A stretch of 64,000 nt of DNA, from positions 1-64,000 of the forward strand of contig NZ_AZAC01000004.1 in assembly GCF_000931935.2 (NCBI RefSeq), given 5' to 3'. The first letter of the stretch is position 1, and each line of letters opens with the position of its first letter. A program made the translations under genes and the position numbers. Below are positions 44,186-54,600 of the stretch, in pieces. Below the pieces are notes generated by a model. It made no database searches. It saw only the letters and a program-made list of their open reading frames with translations, and had not been told where the DNA came from. The DNA is from Dethiosulfatarculus sandiegensis. Its GTDB lineage: Bacteria; Desulfobacterota; Desulfarculia; Desulfarculales; Desulfarculaceae.

Positions 44186-46942
44186 TTATTTTCGTTCTTT
44201 TTCAAGACTCTCCCGGGGATGCAGAATGTTTTTGATGGCTGTGGCCAATTCCAATTGACTGAAGGGTTTGTTGAGCCAGTTTACCTTTCCCTTGGGTAAG
44301 GGGGTGTCCTGCATCACGTCCCTGCCATAACCGGTGCAAAGGATAACCGGTAAGTCTTTTTTCAGGCTGAGCATTTGCTCGGCCAGCTCAAGCCCGCCCA
44401 TTATGGGCATGGTGAAGTCTAAAATCGCCAAGGCGAATTTTTCCGGATTATTACCGAAAGACTTAAGAGCCTTGAGCGCGTGGTTGAAAACAGTCACCTG
44501 ATAGCCCAGTTCCTCCAGGTTGCCCGAGATAGCGGCTGCCACCTGGGGCTCATTATCAACCAACAGGATATGTTCTTTGCCCATGGCCAGGGGCAAAGCC
44601 TGGCTGGTTGTTTCTTCCCGCAGGGGATCTGCGGATGCGGAAGGCAAGAACACCGTAAATTCAGCGCCCTTTCCGGGTTTACTCTTTACGGTGATGGATC
44701 CGCCATGGCTGGTCACAATGCCGTGAACCACGCTGAGTCCCAGTCCGGTTCCCTGTCCCCTGGGCTTGGTGGTGAAGAAGGGCTCAAAAACCCTTTCCAG
44801 CACCTCCGGTTTCATACCTTGACCGTTGTCTTTGACCTTTAGCTCCACATAAGAGCCTTTAGCCAGATTGGGAAAAGTGTGCAGATCCTTGGAGGCAAGC
44901 TCCCGCTTGCCCAATGTGATCTCCAAAACACCAGGACCGGGCTCCATTGACTGAGCCGCATTGGTGCACAGGTTCAAAAGAATCTGCTGAATTTGAGTGG
45001 GATCTGCCACCACCAGGGCCTGTTTTTCAACAATTTTGAGTTTGATCTCTATGTTCACCGGAACCGGGGAACGGATGAATTTCAGGAAGCTTTTCAAAAG
45101 GGTTTCCAGGTTCATCAGCCTGCGGTCACCTTCGCGCACCCTGCCAAAGGTCAGCATCTGCTTGATCAGGTCCCGGGCCCTTTCACAGGCGGCTAAAACT
45201 TCCTCAAGGTCTTCCTGGGGATTGTGATTTTGTTTGAGCTCGTTTATCGCCACCTGGGTAAAACCCATGATGATAGTAAGTAGGTTATTGAAATCATGGG
45301 CAATGCCGCTTGCCAGAGTGCCGATGCTCTCCATCCTCTGGGCATGCTCCAGGCTTTTGGCCAGACGTTGTTCTTCTGAGATATCCTGGCAGAAAAGCAC
45401 CAGCGCCGGCCTTCCTTCCAATTCGGTTTGAGCTGACACCACCCTGGAAAGCACCGGTTTGTTGTCCTTTCTGAGCAGGCGGCAGTGCAAAATCGGCAGG
45501 GTTTTCAAGGAGCCCGATTTGGCTCGGAAAAATCCTTCCAGTTTTTTCCGATCTTCAGGATCGGTGAAATCCTTAAGGCTCACCTGCTCCAAGAGGTCGC
45601 TTTCTTCCAGACCCAGCATTTTCGCCAGGGCCTTATTGGCATAGACCAGGGAATTTTCCCTGCCTCTCCTTTTCTGCAGAACCCCTATGCCCACTTCCAT
45701 GGCATCGGCCGCGTCCAGGATCACCTTCTGGAATTCAGTTAATCCCACTTCTTCGGTGATATCCCGCAGAATGGAGAGCAGATAGCGGTTATCCTCTGTG
45801 GAGAGAGCCCTGGTGGAGATAAGCACGTGTTTGGTGCTGCCCACCTGGTTTTTAAAGGAAATGTACAGGTTGTCCGAACGTCCCTCGTGGCTGATGTTCT
45901 TTATAAGATCTTGTCTTTTTTCATTACTCGGCCATATGCCCAATTCAACTGTGGTGCGCCCCAGCGCCTGGGCCGGTTTAAGCCTGGTCAGGCGGTAAAA
46001 ATGGTCATTGGCTTCTATGAGCCTGCCTGATTTCAGGGAGGTGATTACCAGGGCGTCCGGTTGGGCCTTAAAAGCGGCCAGGAAACGCTCCTGGCTTTCC
46101 CGCAGGGCAGTCTCCGCCTTGTGCCGCCAGGTAATGTCCCTGGCAATGGACAGGCAGGTCAGGTTTCCCTGCAAGGAAAAGGCATGGCTTTTTATCTCAA
46201 CCCGCAGTTTCCCGCCGTTTTTTGCCGTTATCTCCACCTGTCCCTGACGAAAAGGCCCTTCTTCACCGGGCCAGGTGGTGACCATCCCTATTTGGTTTAT
46301 GATTTTCTCTGCCGGCATGGCCAGGAGTTCTTCTTTGTTGTAGCCCAGCATGCGGCAGGCTACTTCGTTCACCTCGGTGAAACGTCCCGGATTTCCATCA
46401 CTTTTTATGGCCTGCACAAAAATGGCGTCGTTGGTTTTGTCAAAAAGTTGACGCCAGCGCTCTTCGCTTTTTTCCAGGGATTTTTCGGTCATTTTGCGCA
46501 GGGTTATATCAGCCATGGTCCCCACCATGCGCAAAGGGCGGCCATGGAAATCGCGGGTTACAACCCTGCCCCGGTCAAGCATCCAAAGCCAGCCCCCGTT
46601 TTTGGTGCGGTGGCGTATCTCTGTTTCATAGGAGGGGGTGAGGCCTTCCATGTGGTTCAGGGCCGCCCGCCAGGCGTTGGGTGCGTCGGTGGGATGCATC
46701 ATCTGTCCCCATTCGGCAGGGGACATTACAGAGGGCCTGTCCTGGTAACCCAGCATGGTCATATAACGGGCGCTTAAATAGACCTGGTTTTTGGCAAGGT
46801 CCCAGTCCCAGACCCCCTGATTGGCGGCCTTAAGGGCCAGATAGGCCCTCTCCATTTTGCTTTCCGGGGTGATTTCCTGTTGCCGAGGTGACTTCCCCGG
46901 TCCCTTGGGCGCGGGGTTGTTATGATTTGAACTGCCAGGCAT
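44186..46942 (-). CDS. soluble hybrid histidine kinase, four PAS domains
   Basis: A 918-residue cytoplasmic kinase with no membrane helix. Four PAS domains follow in tandem (about 30-150, 155-275, 280-400, 405-525). The HisKA region has His549 in ASGIAHDFNNLL; the ATPase has NLCTNAAQSM, DNGQGMKPE, TTKPRGQGTGLGL. The C-terminal receiver has the phosphoacceptor Asp842 (AILDFTMPIMGG). The GIAHDFNN type of H box is common in kinases of NtrC-type systems, and an NtrC-like regulator lies 87 bases upstream on the same strand, so the two probably form a pair. Input signal unknown; one or more PAS domains may bind a cofactor. Confidence 0.9.
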   Translation of the reverse strand: MPGSSNHNNPAPKGPGKSPRQQEITPESKMERAYLALKAANQGVWDWDLAKNQVYLSARYMTMLGYQDRPSVMSPAEWGQMMHPTDAPNAWRAALNHMEGLTPSYETEIRHRTKNGGWLWMLDRGRVVTRDFHGRPLRMVGTMADITLRKMTEKSLEKSEERWRQLFDKTNDAIFVQAIKSDGNPGRFTEVNEVACRMLGYNKEELLAMPAEKIINQIGMVTTWPGEEGPFRQGQVEITAKNGGKLRVEIKSHAFSLQGNLTCLSIARDITWRHKAETALRESQERFLAAFKAQPDALVITSLKSGRLIEANDHFYRLTRLKPAQALGRTTVELGIWPSNEKRQDLIKNISHEGRSDNLYISFKNQVGSTKHVLISTRALSTEDNRYLLSILRDITEEVGLTEFQKVILDAADAMEVGIGVLQKRRGRENSLVYANKALAKMLGLEESDLLEQVSLKDFTDPEDRKKLEGFFRAKSGSLKTLPILHCRLLRKDNKPVLSRVVSAQTELEGRPALVLFCQDISEEQRLAKSLEHAQRMESIGTLASGIAHDFNNLLTIIMGFTQVAINELKQNHNPQEDLEEVLAACERARDLIKQMLTFGRVREGDRRLMNLETLLKSFLKFIRSPVPVNIEIKLKIVEKQALVVADPTQIQQILLNLCTNAAQSMEPGPGVLEITLGKRELASKDLHTFPNLAKGSYVELKVKDNGQGMKPEVLERVFEPFFTTKPRGQGTGLGLSVVHGIVTSHGGSITVKSKPGKGAEFTVFLPSASADPLREETTSQALPLAMGKEHILLVDNEPQVAAAISGNLEELGYQVTVFNHALKALKSFGNNPEKFALAILDFTMPIMGGLELAEQMLSLKKDLPVILCTGYGRDVMQDTPLPKGKVNWLNKPFSQLELATAIKNILHPRESLEKERK

Positions 46943-47029
46943 TGGTTTTTCCTGCCGGTTTATATTCCGGCACGCAAAGCTTCAGGTTTAGCGGGGGGAA
47001 TACAGCTTGTGTTCCCGGTTCCCTAAGGC

Positions 47030-48463
47030 CTAGTTGCTTTTCAAAGAAAGGCCGTGGCGTTTAAGTTTATTATAAAACTGGGATCTGGCCACACCTGAGA
47101 TGCGCAGGCATTGATTGAGGTCGCTGCCGGTCTTTTCCAGAAGTTCATTTAAATAAAACAGTTCACCCTGGTCCATCACTGCCTGGCGAAACTGTTTTAG
47201 ATCCGGGAACTGGTCCAGATCCACGTTTTTGAGGGAAGGTGGGGTGAAGGCTCCCACTGGGGCTTGGGCGGCGTCTTTTTTTCGGCTGAAGGCCTGCCTG
47301 GCAAGCTGGGCCCTTACAGCCACCGGCAGGTGCATGGAAAAGAGAAGGGGTTCGTTCTGGGCCCTGGCCATGGTCCATTCCAGGGTGTTTACCAGCTCCC
47401 TTATGTTGCCTGGCCAGTCGTAGGCCTCCATGGCCTCGAAAAAGTCGGCTGAGTAACCCTTGGTGGGCAGCCCGTACTGGTCGCAGAGCCTCTGGCCGTG
47501 GTGAAGGGTGATGGGTTTGATGTCCTGACGCCTTTTGCGCAAGGGTTTTATTGTAATGCTGAGCGCTTTTAAGCGGTAAAGTAGGTCCGGCCTGAACAGG
47601 TCCTGATCGCACATGGCGTCCAGGTCCCGGTTTGTTGCCGCCACCAGGCGGAAGTTGCTTTGCACCTCACTGTCTCCGCCCAAGGGCCTGAAGCGCCTTT
47701 CCTCCAAAACCCTGAGCAGGTTTTTTTGCAGGCTGGGGGGCAGTTCTCCGATTTCATCCAAAAACAGGGTGCCTGTGTGGGCCTGCTTCACCAGGCCCGG
47801 CCTTTGCCGGTCCGCTCCGGTGAAGGCTCCTTTTTCATGACCAAACAAGATGCCCTCAGAAAGGGTCTCCGGCAGGGAGGCGCAGTCCACCACTACAAAG
47901 GGATTGTCTTTGCGGCGGCTGTTTTTGTGGATAGCCTGGGCGGTGAGTTCCTTGCCTGTGCCTGTCTCGCCGGTGATCAGGACGCTGCCGTCCGTATTGG
48001 CGGCCAGGGCCACCTGATCCAGGAGCTCCCTGGTGGCCGGGCTGTTGCCTATTATGCCGCCCCTGTGCAACACCACCGGCTGCTTGGCCTGGCTTTTTTG
48101 TTTGCGGTATTCAAGGGCCCTGCTTAAGGCCAGTTTGAGGCGCTCCAGGTTGGGGGGCTTTTCAATGTAATCCCAAACCCCGTTTTTTACGGCCAGTTCC
48201 GCACCGTCCGGATCACCGAAACCGGTCATAATGATGACCTCAGGCGATCCCAAGCTGTTCAGAAAAGCCGGTATCTCCATGATGCCGTTGCCGTCCGGTA
48301 GCTGGACATCAAGATAAATCACTTCAAAGGGAATTTGCGCAGCCAACTCCTTGGCCTGGGTAAGGTCGCCCGCTTCATCTACATTGTGCCCCAGTTTTTC
48401 AAATTCCCGCTTCAAGAGGCGGCAGATCATAGGTTCATCGTCAACTACCAATACCCGGCCCAT
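47030..48463 (-). CDS. sigma-54-dependent response regulator, NtrC type
   Basis: A 477-residue regulator: receiver with Asp52 (VIYLDVQLPDGNG), AAA+ domain with Walker A GETGTGKE (165-172), the sigma-54 contact loop GAFTGA (212-217) and Walker B LFLDEIGELP, and a C-terminal Fis-type HTH (LNQCLRISGVARSQFYNKLK). It activates promoters read by RNA polymerase with sigma-54. It is upstream of the PAS kinase on the same strand. No clear -24/-12 promoter was found in the nearby gaps, so its targets are probably elsewhere. Confidence 0.93.
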   Translation of the reverse strand: MGRVLVVDDEPMICRLLKREFEKLGHNVDEAGDLTQAKELAAQIPFEVIYLDVQLPDGNGIMEIPAFLNSLGSPEVIIMTGFGDPDGAELAVKNGVWDYIEKPPNLERLKLALSRALEYRKQKSQAKQPVVLHRGGIIGNSPATRELLDQVALAANTDGSVLITGETGTGKELTAQAIHKNSRRKDNPFVVVDCASLPETLSEGILFGHEKGAFTGADRQRPGLVKQAHTGTLFLDEIGELPPSLQKNLLRVLEERRFRPLGGDSEVQSNFRLVAATNRDLDAMCDQDLFRPDLLYRLKALSITIKPLRKRRQDIKPITLHHGQRLCDQYGLPTKGYSADFFEAMEAYDWPGNIRELVNTLEWTMARAQNEPLLFSMHLPVAVRAQLARQAFSRKKDAAQAPVGAFTPPSLKNVDLDQFPDLKQFRQAVMDQGELFYLNELLEKTGSDLNQCLRISGVARSQFYNKLKRHGLSLKSN

Positions 48464-48581
48464 TTTTTAAGCCTGCTCCCGCTCTGACATAATGGTTTTA
48501 ATTTTCTTTCGTTCGCTCCCTGGTCGGCAGGCTTGAGGATAGCCGGGTATCGGTCTTGGAATCAAGAACATTCTGGCCTTG

Positions 48582-50234
48582 TTAAACCCCTGCCTTGGTG
48601 AAAGCTTCCTTGACCATGGCTCGAGCTTCTTCCTGAATCCGTTTTAGATGGCTTTTGCCCTTAAAACTTTCGGTATAAATTTTATAGATTTCTTCAGTGC
48701 CGGAAGGCCGTGCCGCAAACCAGCCGTTTTCTGTAGTTACCTTGAGGCCTCCCAGGGGAGCCTGGTTGCCCGGGGCGCTGGTGATTTTGGCGGTTATTTT
48801 TTCTCCGGCCAGGGTTTCGGCGCTGACTGCTTCGGGCGTAAGCGATTTGAGGATTTTTTTCTGTTCGGCATTGGCAGGAGCCTGGATTCTTTCGTAGATC
48901 GGGTCTCCGAATTTTTCGGTAAGTTCAAGGTACAGATCACCCGGATCTTTGCCCTGGACCGCGGTTATTTCGCAGGCCAGGAGATCCATGATGATGCCGT
49001 CCTTGTCAGTGGTCCAGACGCGGCCGTTTTTTCGTAGAAAACTGGCGCCTGCGCTTTCCTCTCCGGCAAAGCCGAAGTCACCGGTCAAAAGCCCGTCTAC
49101 AAACCATTTGAATCCCACCGGCACCTCAACCAGCTTGCGGCCCAGGGAGGCGGACACCCGATCCAGCATGGAGCTGGAGACCAGGGTTTTGCCCAGGGCG
49201 CAGGCCTCGGGCCATTGGGGACGGTTCTGGAAAAGGTGCCATACGCTGGCGGCCAAGTAGTGATTTGGGTTTAAAAGGCCGTGGCTTTTGGTGACAATGC
49301 CGTGGCGGTCATAGTCCGGGTCATTGGCAAAGGCTATGTCAAAGCTGTCTTTCAAGCCGATCAGCCCGGCCATGGCATAGGGCGAGGAACAGTCCATGCG
49401 GATCTTACCGTCTTTGTCCACGGACATAAAGAAAAAGGTGGGGTCCACCACCGGATTGACCACAGTGAGGTCAAGTCCGTAGAGTTCCGCCATGGGTTCC
49501 CAATAGGCCCAGCCGGATCCGCCCAGGGGATCGACCCCTATTTTCAGCCCCGCCCGTTTTATGGCCTCCATATCCACCACCTGGGCCAGGTCTTTGATAT
49601 AGGGGAGGATATAGTCGCACTCATGGGTGGTCTCTGCCTTGAGGGCAAGCTCGTAGTTGATCCGCTTAACCCCTGTCAGTCCCTGGCCTATGAGCCGGTT
49701 GGCCCTGTTTTCTATTACTTTGGTCAGCTGGCCCCCGGCCGGGCCGCCGTGGGGGGGGTTGTATTTGAAGCCGCCGTCATCCGGAGGGTTGTGAGAGGGG
49801 GTGATCACCACACCGTCTGCGGGATGGTCCTCATGGTTTTGGTTGTAAGTCAAAATAGCGTGGGAGATCACCGGGGTGGGGGTGTGCCCCAGGCCTTTTT
49901 GGATCATCACTTCCACTTTATTTGCGCTGAAGACCTCCAGGGCGCTGGCCAGGGCGGGCTCGGACAATGCGTGGGTGTCCATGCCGAGAAAAAGGGGGCC
50001 ATCCACCTTATTGTGGGCCCTGACTTCGCAGATGGCCTGGGATATGGCCAGGATGTGGTCCTGGTTAAAACTGTTTTTTTCTGAAGAACCCCGGTGACCG
50101 GAGGTGCCGAAGGAGACCCTTTGGGAAGGGTCTTCAGGGTCTGGTCTATGGGTGTAATAAGCGCTTACCAACCTGGGTGTGTTTATCAGTATATCCCTGG
50201 GCGCGGGTTTTCCCGCCAGTTCATGCGCGGCCAT
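48582..50234 (-). CDS. pgm: phosphoglucomutase, alpha-D-glucose specific
   Basis: A 550-residue member of the phosphohexomutase family, close in length and start ([15 protein letters not shown]) to E. coli Pgm. The phosphoserine motif is [14 protein letters not shown], the metal site is [11 protein letters not shown], the sugar-binding GEESAGASF and the phosphate-binding [12 protein letters not shown]. It interconverts glucose 1-phosphate and glucose 6-phosphate, feeding glycogen and surface sugar synthesis. AGGA lies eight bases before ATG 50234. Confidence 0.95.
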   Translation of the reverse strand: MAAHELAGKPAPRDILINTPRLVSAYYTHRPDPEDPSQRVSFGTSGHRGSSEKNSFNQDHILAISQAICEVRAHNKVDGPLFLGMDTHALSEPALASALEVFSANKVEVMIQKGLGHTPTPVISHAILTYNQNHEDHPADGVVITPSHNPPDDGGFKYNPPHGGPAGGQLTKVIENRANRLIGQGLTGVKRINYELALKAETTHECDYILPYIKDLAQVVDMEAIKRAGLKIGVDPLGGSGWAYWEPMAELYGLDLTVVNPVVDPTFFFMSVDKDGKIRMDCSSPYAMAGLIGLKDSFDIAFANDPDYDRHGIVTKSHGLLNPNHYLAASVWHLFQNRPQWPEACALGKTLVSSSMLDRVSASLGRKLVEVPVGFKWFVDGLLTGDFGFAGEESAGASFLRKNGRVWTTDKDGIIMDLLACEITAVQGKDPGDLYLELTEKFGDPIYERIQAPANAEQKKILKSLTPEAVSAETLAGEKITAKITSAPGNQAPLGGLKVTTENGWFAARPSGTEEIYKIYTESFKGKSHLKRIQEEARAMVKEAFTKAGV

Positions 50235-50499
50235 GTGGCATTCCTTTCCTGCTTGAAAAATACGGGCCGGGCTTCAGGCTGCGTCCGGCCTCGGCAGGTG
50301 TTTTACTTAAATCAGAATTTATGAAGTAAAGCATAACAGAGTCCGCTTTGCCGCCCAAGCAAAGAAAGGCCTGGAGAAGTTACTCAAAGCAGGTGCGGAC
50401 TGAATTTAAGGTGAAATGATTAAGGCCTTAAAATGGGTCGGTTTGGAAGTCCTGATGGCTGGTGATGTCCAAGCGGCAGCGGCTCTGTAACATACGGAG

Positions 50500-51591
50500 T
50501 CAATATTGAGGCAATTTCACAACACCGGTTCTTACTATTTTTTTGTTTTGCATTATCGCCGGCTTGGCAATCTCCAGCTTTTCGCCGTTTATCGCCTGAA
50601 ATATGCCCCAAAGCCAGGGCACCTTGCCCGGTATGGTCCCCGTGATCAACACGTTGTTTTCCGCAGAAGCGGTGGCAGAGAGTAAAAACAGGTATTTGCC
50701 GTTTTTAACGGGCAGGGCCAGGAAATGCTCCCTGTCACGTTCACGAGCAACACGCAATTGAGGGGGGAGCCCCAGGTCTTTCCCACGGTTCTCATAGTTA
50801 AGCATGGTAAAGATGTCGGCTTTATGCTTCTTTAGAAACTCTTTTTGCTGCCTGGGGTCTGCCGAGGTCAACATCTGGTTGTATTCCATGTAAATGCTGT
50901 CCCAGATTTTATCTTCCTCTGACCAGTCATTTACCTTGGGCGCACTGTTATGGTTTTTGGGCTGGTCAACAATCGGTTCAGTTTCTTTTTCCGGTGCCCC
51001 TGACAGATTGTTGGGCTCTGTTCTCACTGTTTTTGAGGATTCTGATAAGCTGACCGAGGAGTCGCGCCCCACATAAAATTTTTCATAGTCCGGGGGGGGA
51101 GAGCTCTCGTCCACGAAGCTATCGGTTTCCGATGGATTCCTAGGCTCGGCAGAATAAGGGCCCAGGGGCGTATGGTGTTTATACTTATCTTGAATCAGGG
51201 GGCTGCTGCTCCCATCGTGTTGGCCATGGCTAGGCTCCCCCGTGTCCACCGATGTCCTGTAATTCAACTTTTTTTGAAGGATTTCAATAATTCTCACTAA
51301 ATATTCTATGCTTTCTTCGTGTCTCTTCCCTTCGTTTTTAAAATGGCGTCGTCCTTCGCCAAAGTAGTTATGCGAATCATTTCTTAGCGTTTCCAGTAAT
51401 AAAAACGTGTTGGATTTTTTACTGCTTTCACCTCCATCATCTATGCTCTCTCCGTTTTCATCCCGCAGGTTAAGTTTTAGGCTTAAGACTGTTTTTAGTT
51501 TTTTCAGGAAAACCACGGCAAAATAAATTAGTATCGATAATGCGATCCCACTTATCGTTCCAAAGACAAAAGAAGTGCTGTCTATATCCAT
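50500..51591 (-). CDS. single-pass membrane protein, last gene of the actin/tubulin-like cluster
   Basis: A 363-residue protein that I do not recognise. One membrane helix at about 9-31, followed by KKLKTVL, so the N-terminus should be outside and the rest in the cytoplasm. A helical part (about 55-112, with HEESIEYLVRIIEILQKKL) may form a coiled coil; residues 115-215 are a disordered Ser/Pro-rich linker; the C-terminal 140 residues (from EEDKIWDSIYMEYNQ) form a globular domain ending in a beta-rich half. It starts 63 bases after the actin-like gene. A fitting role is a membrane anchor for the cytoplasmic ATPase or GTPase; this is inference. Confidence 0.7.
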   Translation of the reverse strand: MDIDSTSFVFGTISGIALSILIYFAVVFLKKLKTVLSLKLNLRDENGESIDDGGESSKKSNTFLLLETLRNDSHNYFGEGRRHFKNEGKRHEESIEYLVRIIEILQKKLNYRTSVDTGEPSHGQHDGSSSPLIQDKYKHHTPLGPYSAEPRNPSETDSFVDESSPPPDYEKFYVGRDSSVSLSESSKTVRTEPNNLSGAPEKETEPIVDQPKNHNSAPKVNDWSEEDKIWDSIYMEYNQMLTSADPRQQKEFLKKHKADIFTMLNYENRGKDLGLPPQLRVARERDREHFLALPVKNGKYLFLLSATASAENNVLITGTIPGKVPWLWGIFQAINGEKLEIAKPAIMQNKKIVRTGVVKLPQY

Positions 51592-51654
51592 GCTTATCCG
51601 CCCGACAAGGGGGTCCTTTTTTTGTCGTTCCTTGTAATTTTGCCGTCTTGTTGT

Positions 51655-54600
51655 TTAATCCCTGCTGTTCACAATAAGCAGCTTAAGCAGCTTTTTAAGG
51701 GCAATGATGAATACTGGTTCTCCCTCTGTGGCTGAATATTGACGAATCTGCCTTTCCGATATCACCATGCTTTTTGAATTATCCTCTGCGGATTGTTTTT
51801 TCTTTTGCCAGGACTGGAATTCACTCAGCTCGTCATTAACGTAAGCCGGCAGTTTTCTCTTCAGCTCAGGATAGGCCTTGACGTTTTGACCAAAGCATTC
51901 CTCATACATGGCGATAAAGCCGCTTAATTGGGGGAGTTCCGGGTGAACCCTTAAGTTATCGTCAAAATACTCGGCTTTCAGGATTTCCATATGCCCCAGT
52001 TCATTGTCTGCGGCTATGGCGTCCTCCCCGCACAAAACCTCATAACGGGGATTGGAATAATCCAGGGAAGCCGCATTTTTACGGGAGAGCAGTCCGCAGG
52101 CGACTTCGTGTTTCTGCTCACGGCTGAAGATGAACCTGACCTCTCCGTTCAAGCCGGAGGCCTTTTGGAAAAAATTACGGGCCTGGTCCAGGAATTTTGG
52201 TTCATTTGACTGTGGCTTTTTAATGAGGCTATAGAGCTTGCTGCCCCTGCCGCCCAGGCAGATATCCATACTCTTGGTCAGCGGGTTAAACAGGCCAACC
52301 TTGCTCAGGTGGCGCACCATCAAACCCAGGTAGAAGAGTGTCCCCGCCAAGGCCAGCTTACCGATATCCACCACGTTTTTGTACTTATTAGCCCGGTATT
52401 TATAGAGGTTTTCTTCAAACAGAGGGCTGAAAAGCGGGTTATTCACCAGGCCTTCCAGGCTGTTGATCAATTTGGGTTCATTAGGGCCGTACTCCCTTAG
52501 CTGATCATAGGGTTCATCCAGGCCCAATGTGTTGAGCAGATCCAGACGGTGTGCCAACACTGCGATCAGGGTGTCCCTGCCGCCTAAGCGCAGGGAACTT
52601 TCCCAGAGCATCTTTTGGTGTTGCCATATGGTCAGGTCGCTGGTCCCGCCGCCAATGTCAATGGTGATTACATTACCGGAAAAATGGGCCTCCTTATGCT
52701 TGGCAAAATAAAGCGCCGAGGCCACACTCTCCGGCAGGCTTTCATATCTTTTTTCGATGGGGTCGCCATTCCCCAGCACCTTTTCCAGGGCAACCTCGAA
52801 ACTATGCATATAATCTTGAGATCTGCCCTTCATGGCCAGGGGATAGGCAAAGGCCCAGGTCACCAGCTTGGGGTCTGCGCCCTGGTCCACAACCTCGGTG
52901 AGAGACTGCAAGGCCACCTGGGAGATGAATCTTTCCATGGCCCTTATTTTTTCTTCGCTCTCATCCCATTTCAGGTTGAACAGGGGTTGGATCGATTTGT
53001 CGTTTCCCTGGATCAAATCCAGGGTTGTGCTGAGGTCTTCACCAAAATGAACCAGGCTGGTGAGAACCGGTGGGTGGGTGGATGGCGGATTCTGCTGCCG
53101 GTTGGCCAGGATGCTGAGGAAGGGGACTTTTTGATCCTGGGGAGGAATGAAATATTTGGTGAGAATATTTTCCCAGTCCACCCTGGAGTTTTCCCCGAAA
53201 AGGCCGGAGACCCGGTTGCTGAAACTCATGGCCTGGGGCTCCCTGTCCGGAGGCCTGAAGTAAACCGCGGTGTTGCTGGTGCCGAAATCTATGGCGATCT
53301 CCCAGCCGGTGTCGCCTCCTCCGGCAGGGGGGAGTTCGGGCAATAGCAATACTCCTGCCTGGGGATCGTCTGAATATTTTCGCGCCACCCTTTTATCCGA
53401 GCATAGAATCGCTTCCCAGGGGTGGGCCCCCCAAACCACCGTCTGAGTCATCCCTTCGGTTTGATTACTCCAAAAGGCCATGTCCTCGTTCAGCTGGCCG
53501 GATTGATAAGACATTGCTCCCAGATCAAAGACCCGGTTCAGCCTGTCTTGTTCCGTGTTGGATGATTCCAAAATCCCGGACATAACCTGGGGATTTAAGG
53601 GGTGGTCCAAGAGAAGTTGAGATCTTGGGTTTCCGTTGTAATAGTAAAAAAAATGCTTTAACCCGGAATTATGCAGATTGGGCCAGATCGCGTTTATGCC
53701 AGAGGGACGTTCTTTTTCAATGTGTTCCATCTCCACTATTTCATCGTCTCTGTATATCTTACTCAGATCCACGATTTCGTGTTGGTTGCTTCTGGGCGAA
53801 TGAACCTTAATGGCGAGTTTCACCTCCACCCGCTTTTTGTCCTCGGCATGGCTCAGAGAAAAATTTTCGCGCAGGGCCTTGGGGCCAAGCAGGAATAAAA
53901 CCCAAGGCTTCAAAGGATAAAGCCAGCTTGTCATGGTTCTTCCGTGCCCCTTAAGGCGGCTGCCCCTTAAGTGATAGACCCTTTTAGTGAAAAAGTCTTT
54001 TGGCTCTTTAAGGGCCACACCCTTTTCCCAGAGCCTTTGCATCAGGGCCTTTCTCTCCTCGTTTGAGTATTGGTAATACTCGTGCAGCGAGATTCTGCCC
54101 CAGACCATTATCTGGTTTTCTAATTTGCCAATGGCTGCAGCGAGGTCTTTGTCTACCAGCACAAGGGATATGTTGTTGTCTTTGCTGCCGTTTAAGGAGC
54201 GGGGGCGTAAAAACAGGTCGGAATCCGCCTGTTCCAAGGGGCTTGGGACCGTTTTCAAGGCCTTGAAAAGAACGCCGTCCGGCATTTCTAAAAGGGCTGA
54301 TGATTCATCTTTGAGGTCTATTTCGTATGCTCCCCCCAACCGGGCGGCAATATCGGCCATAAAGGATTCAATATGCTGGATAAGGGGCAGGGCCAGATAA
54401 TCCGTGAGCCTGTCCTGTTGCCTGGTGAGGGTGTTGTTTAGGTTCTTCAGGTAAAAAAACAAAGCCTTCAGATCAAGGTCCGTCAATCCGGGCACCTTCA
54501 GGGGATCGTGTATTTTACCGCCTTTTATCCAGGGTATTTTGGGGTCGTTTATATTGATCGCACCTCTGGCCGGGCAGATCAGGGTGCTCGGTACGATCAT

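Noticed and set aside
49281-50084. 267-codon plus-strand frame opposite pgm
   Set aside because: Shadow of pgm.
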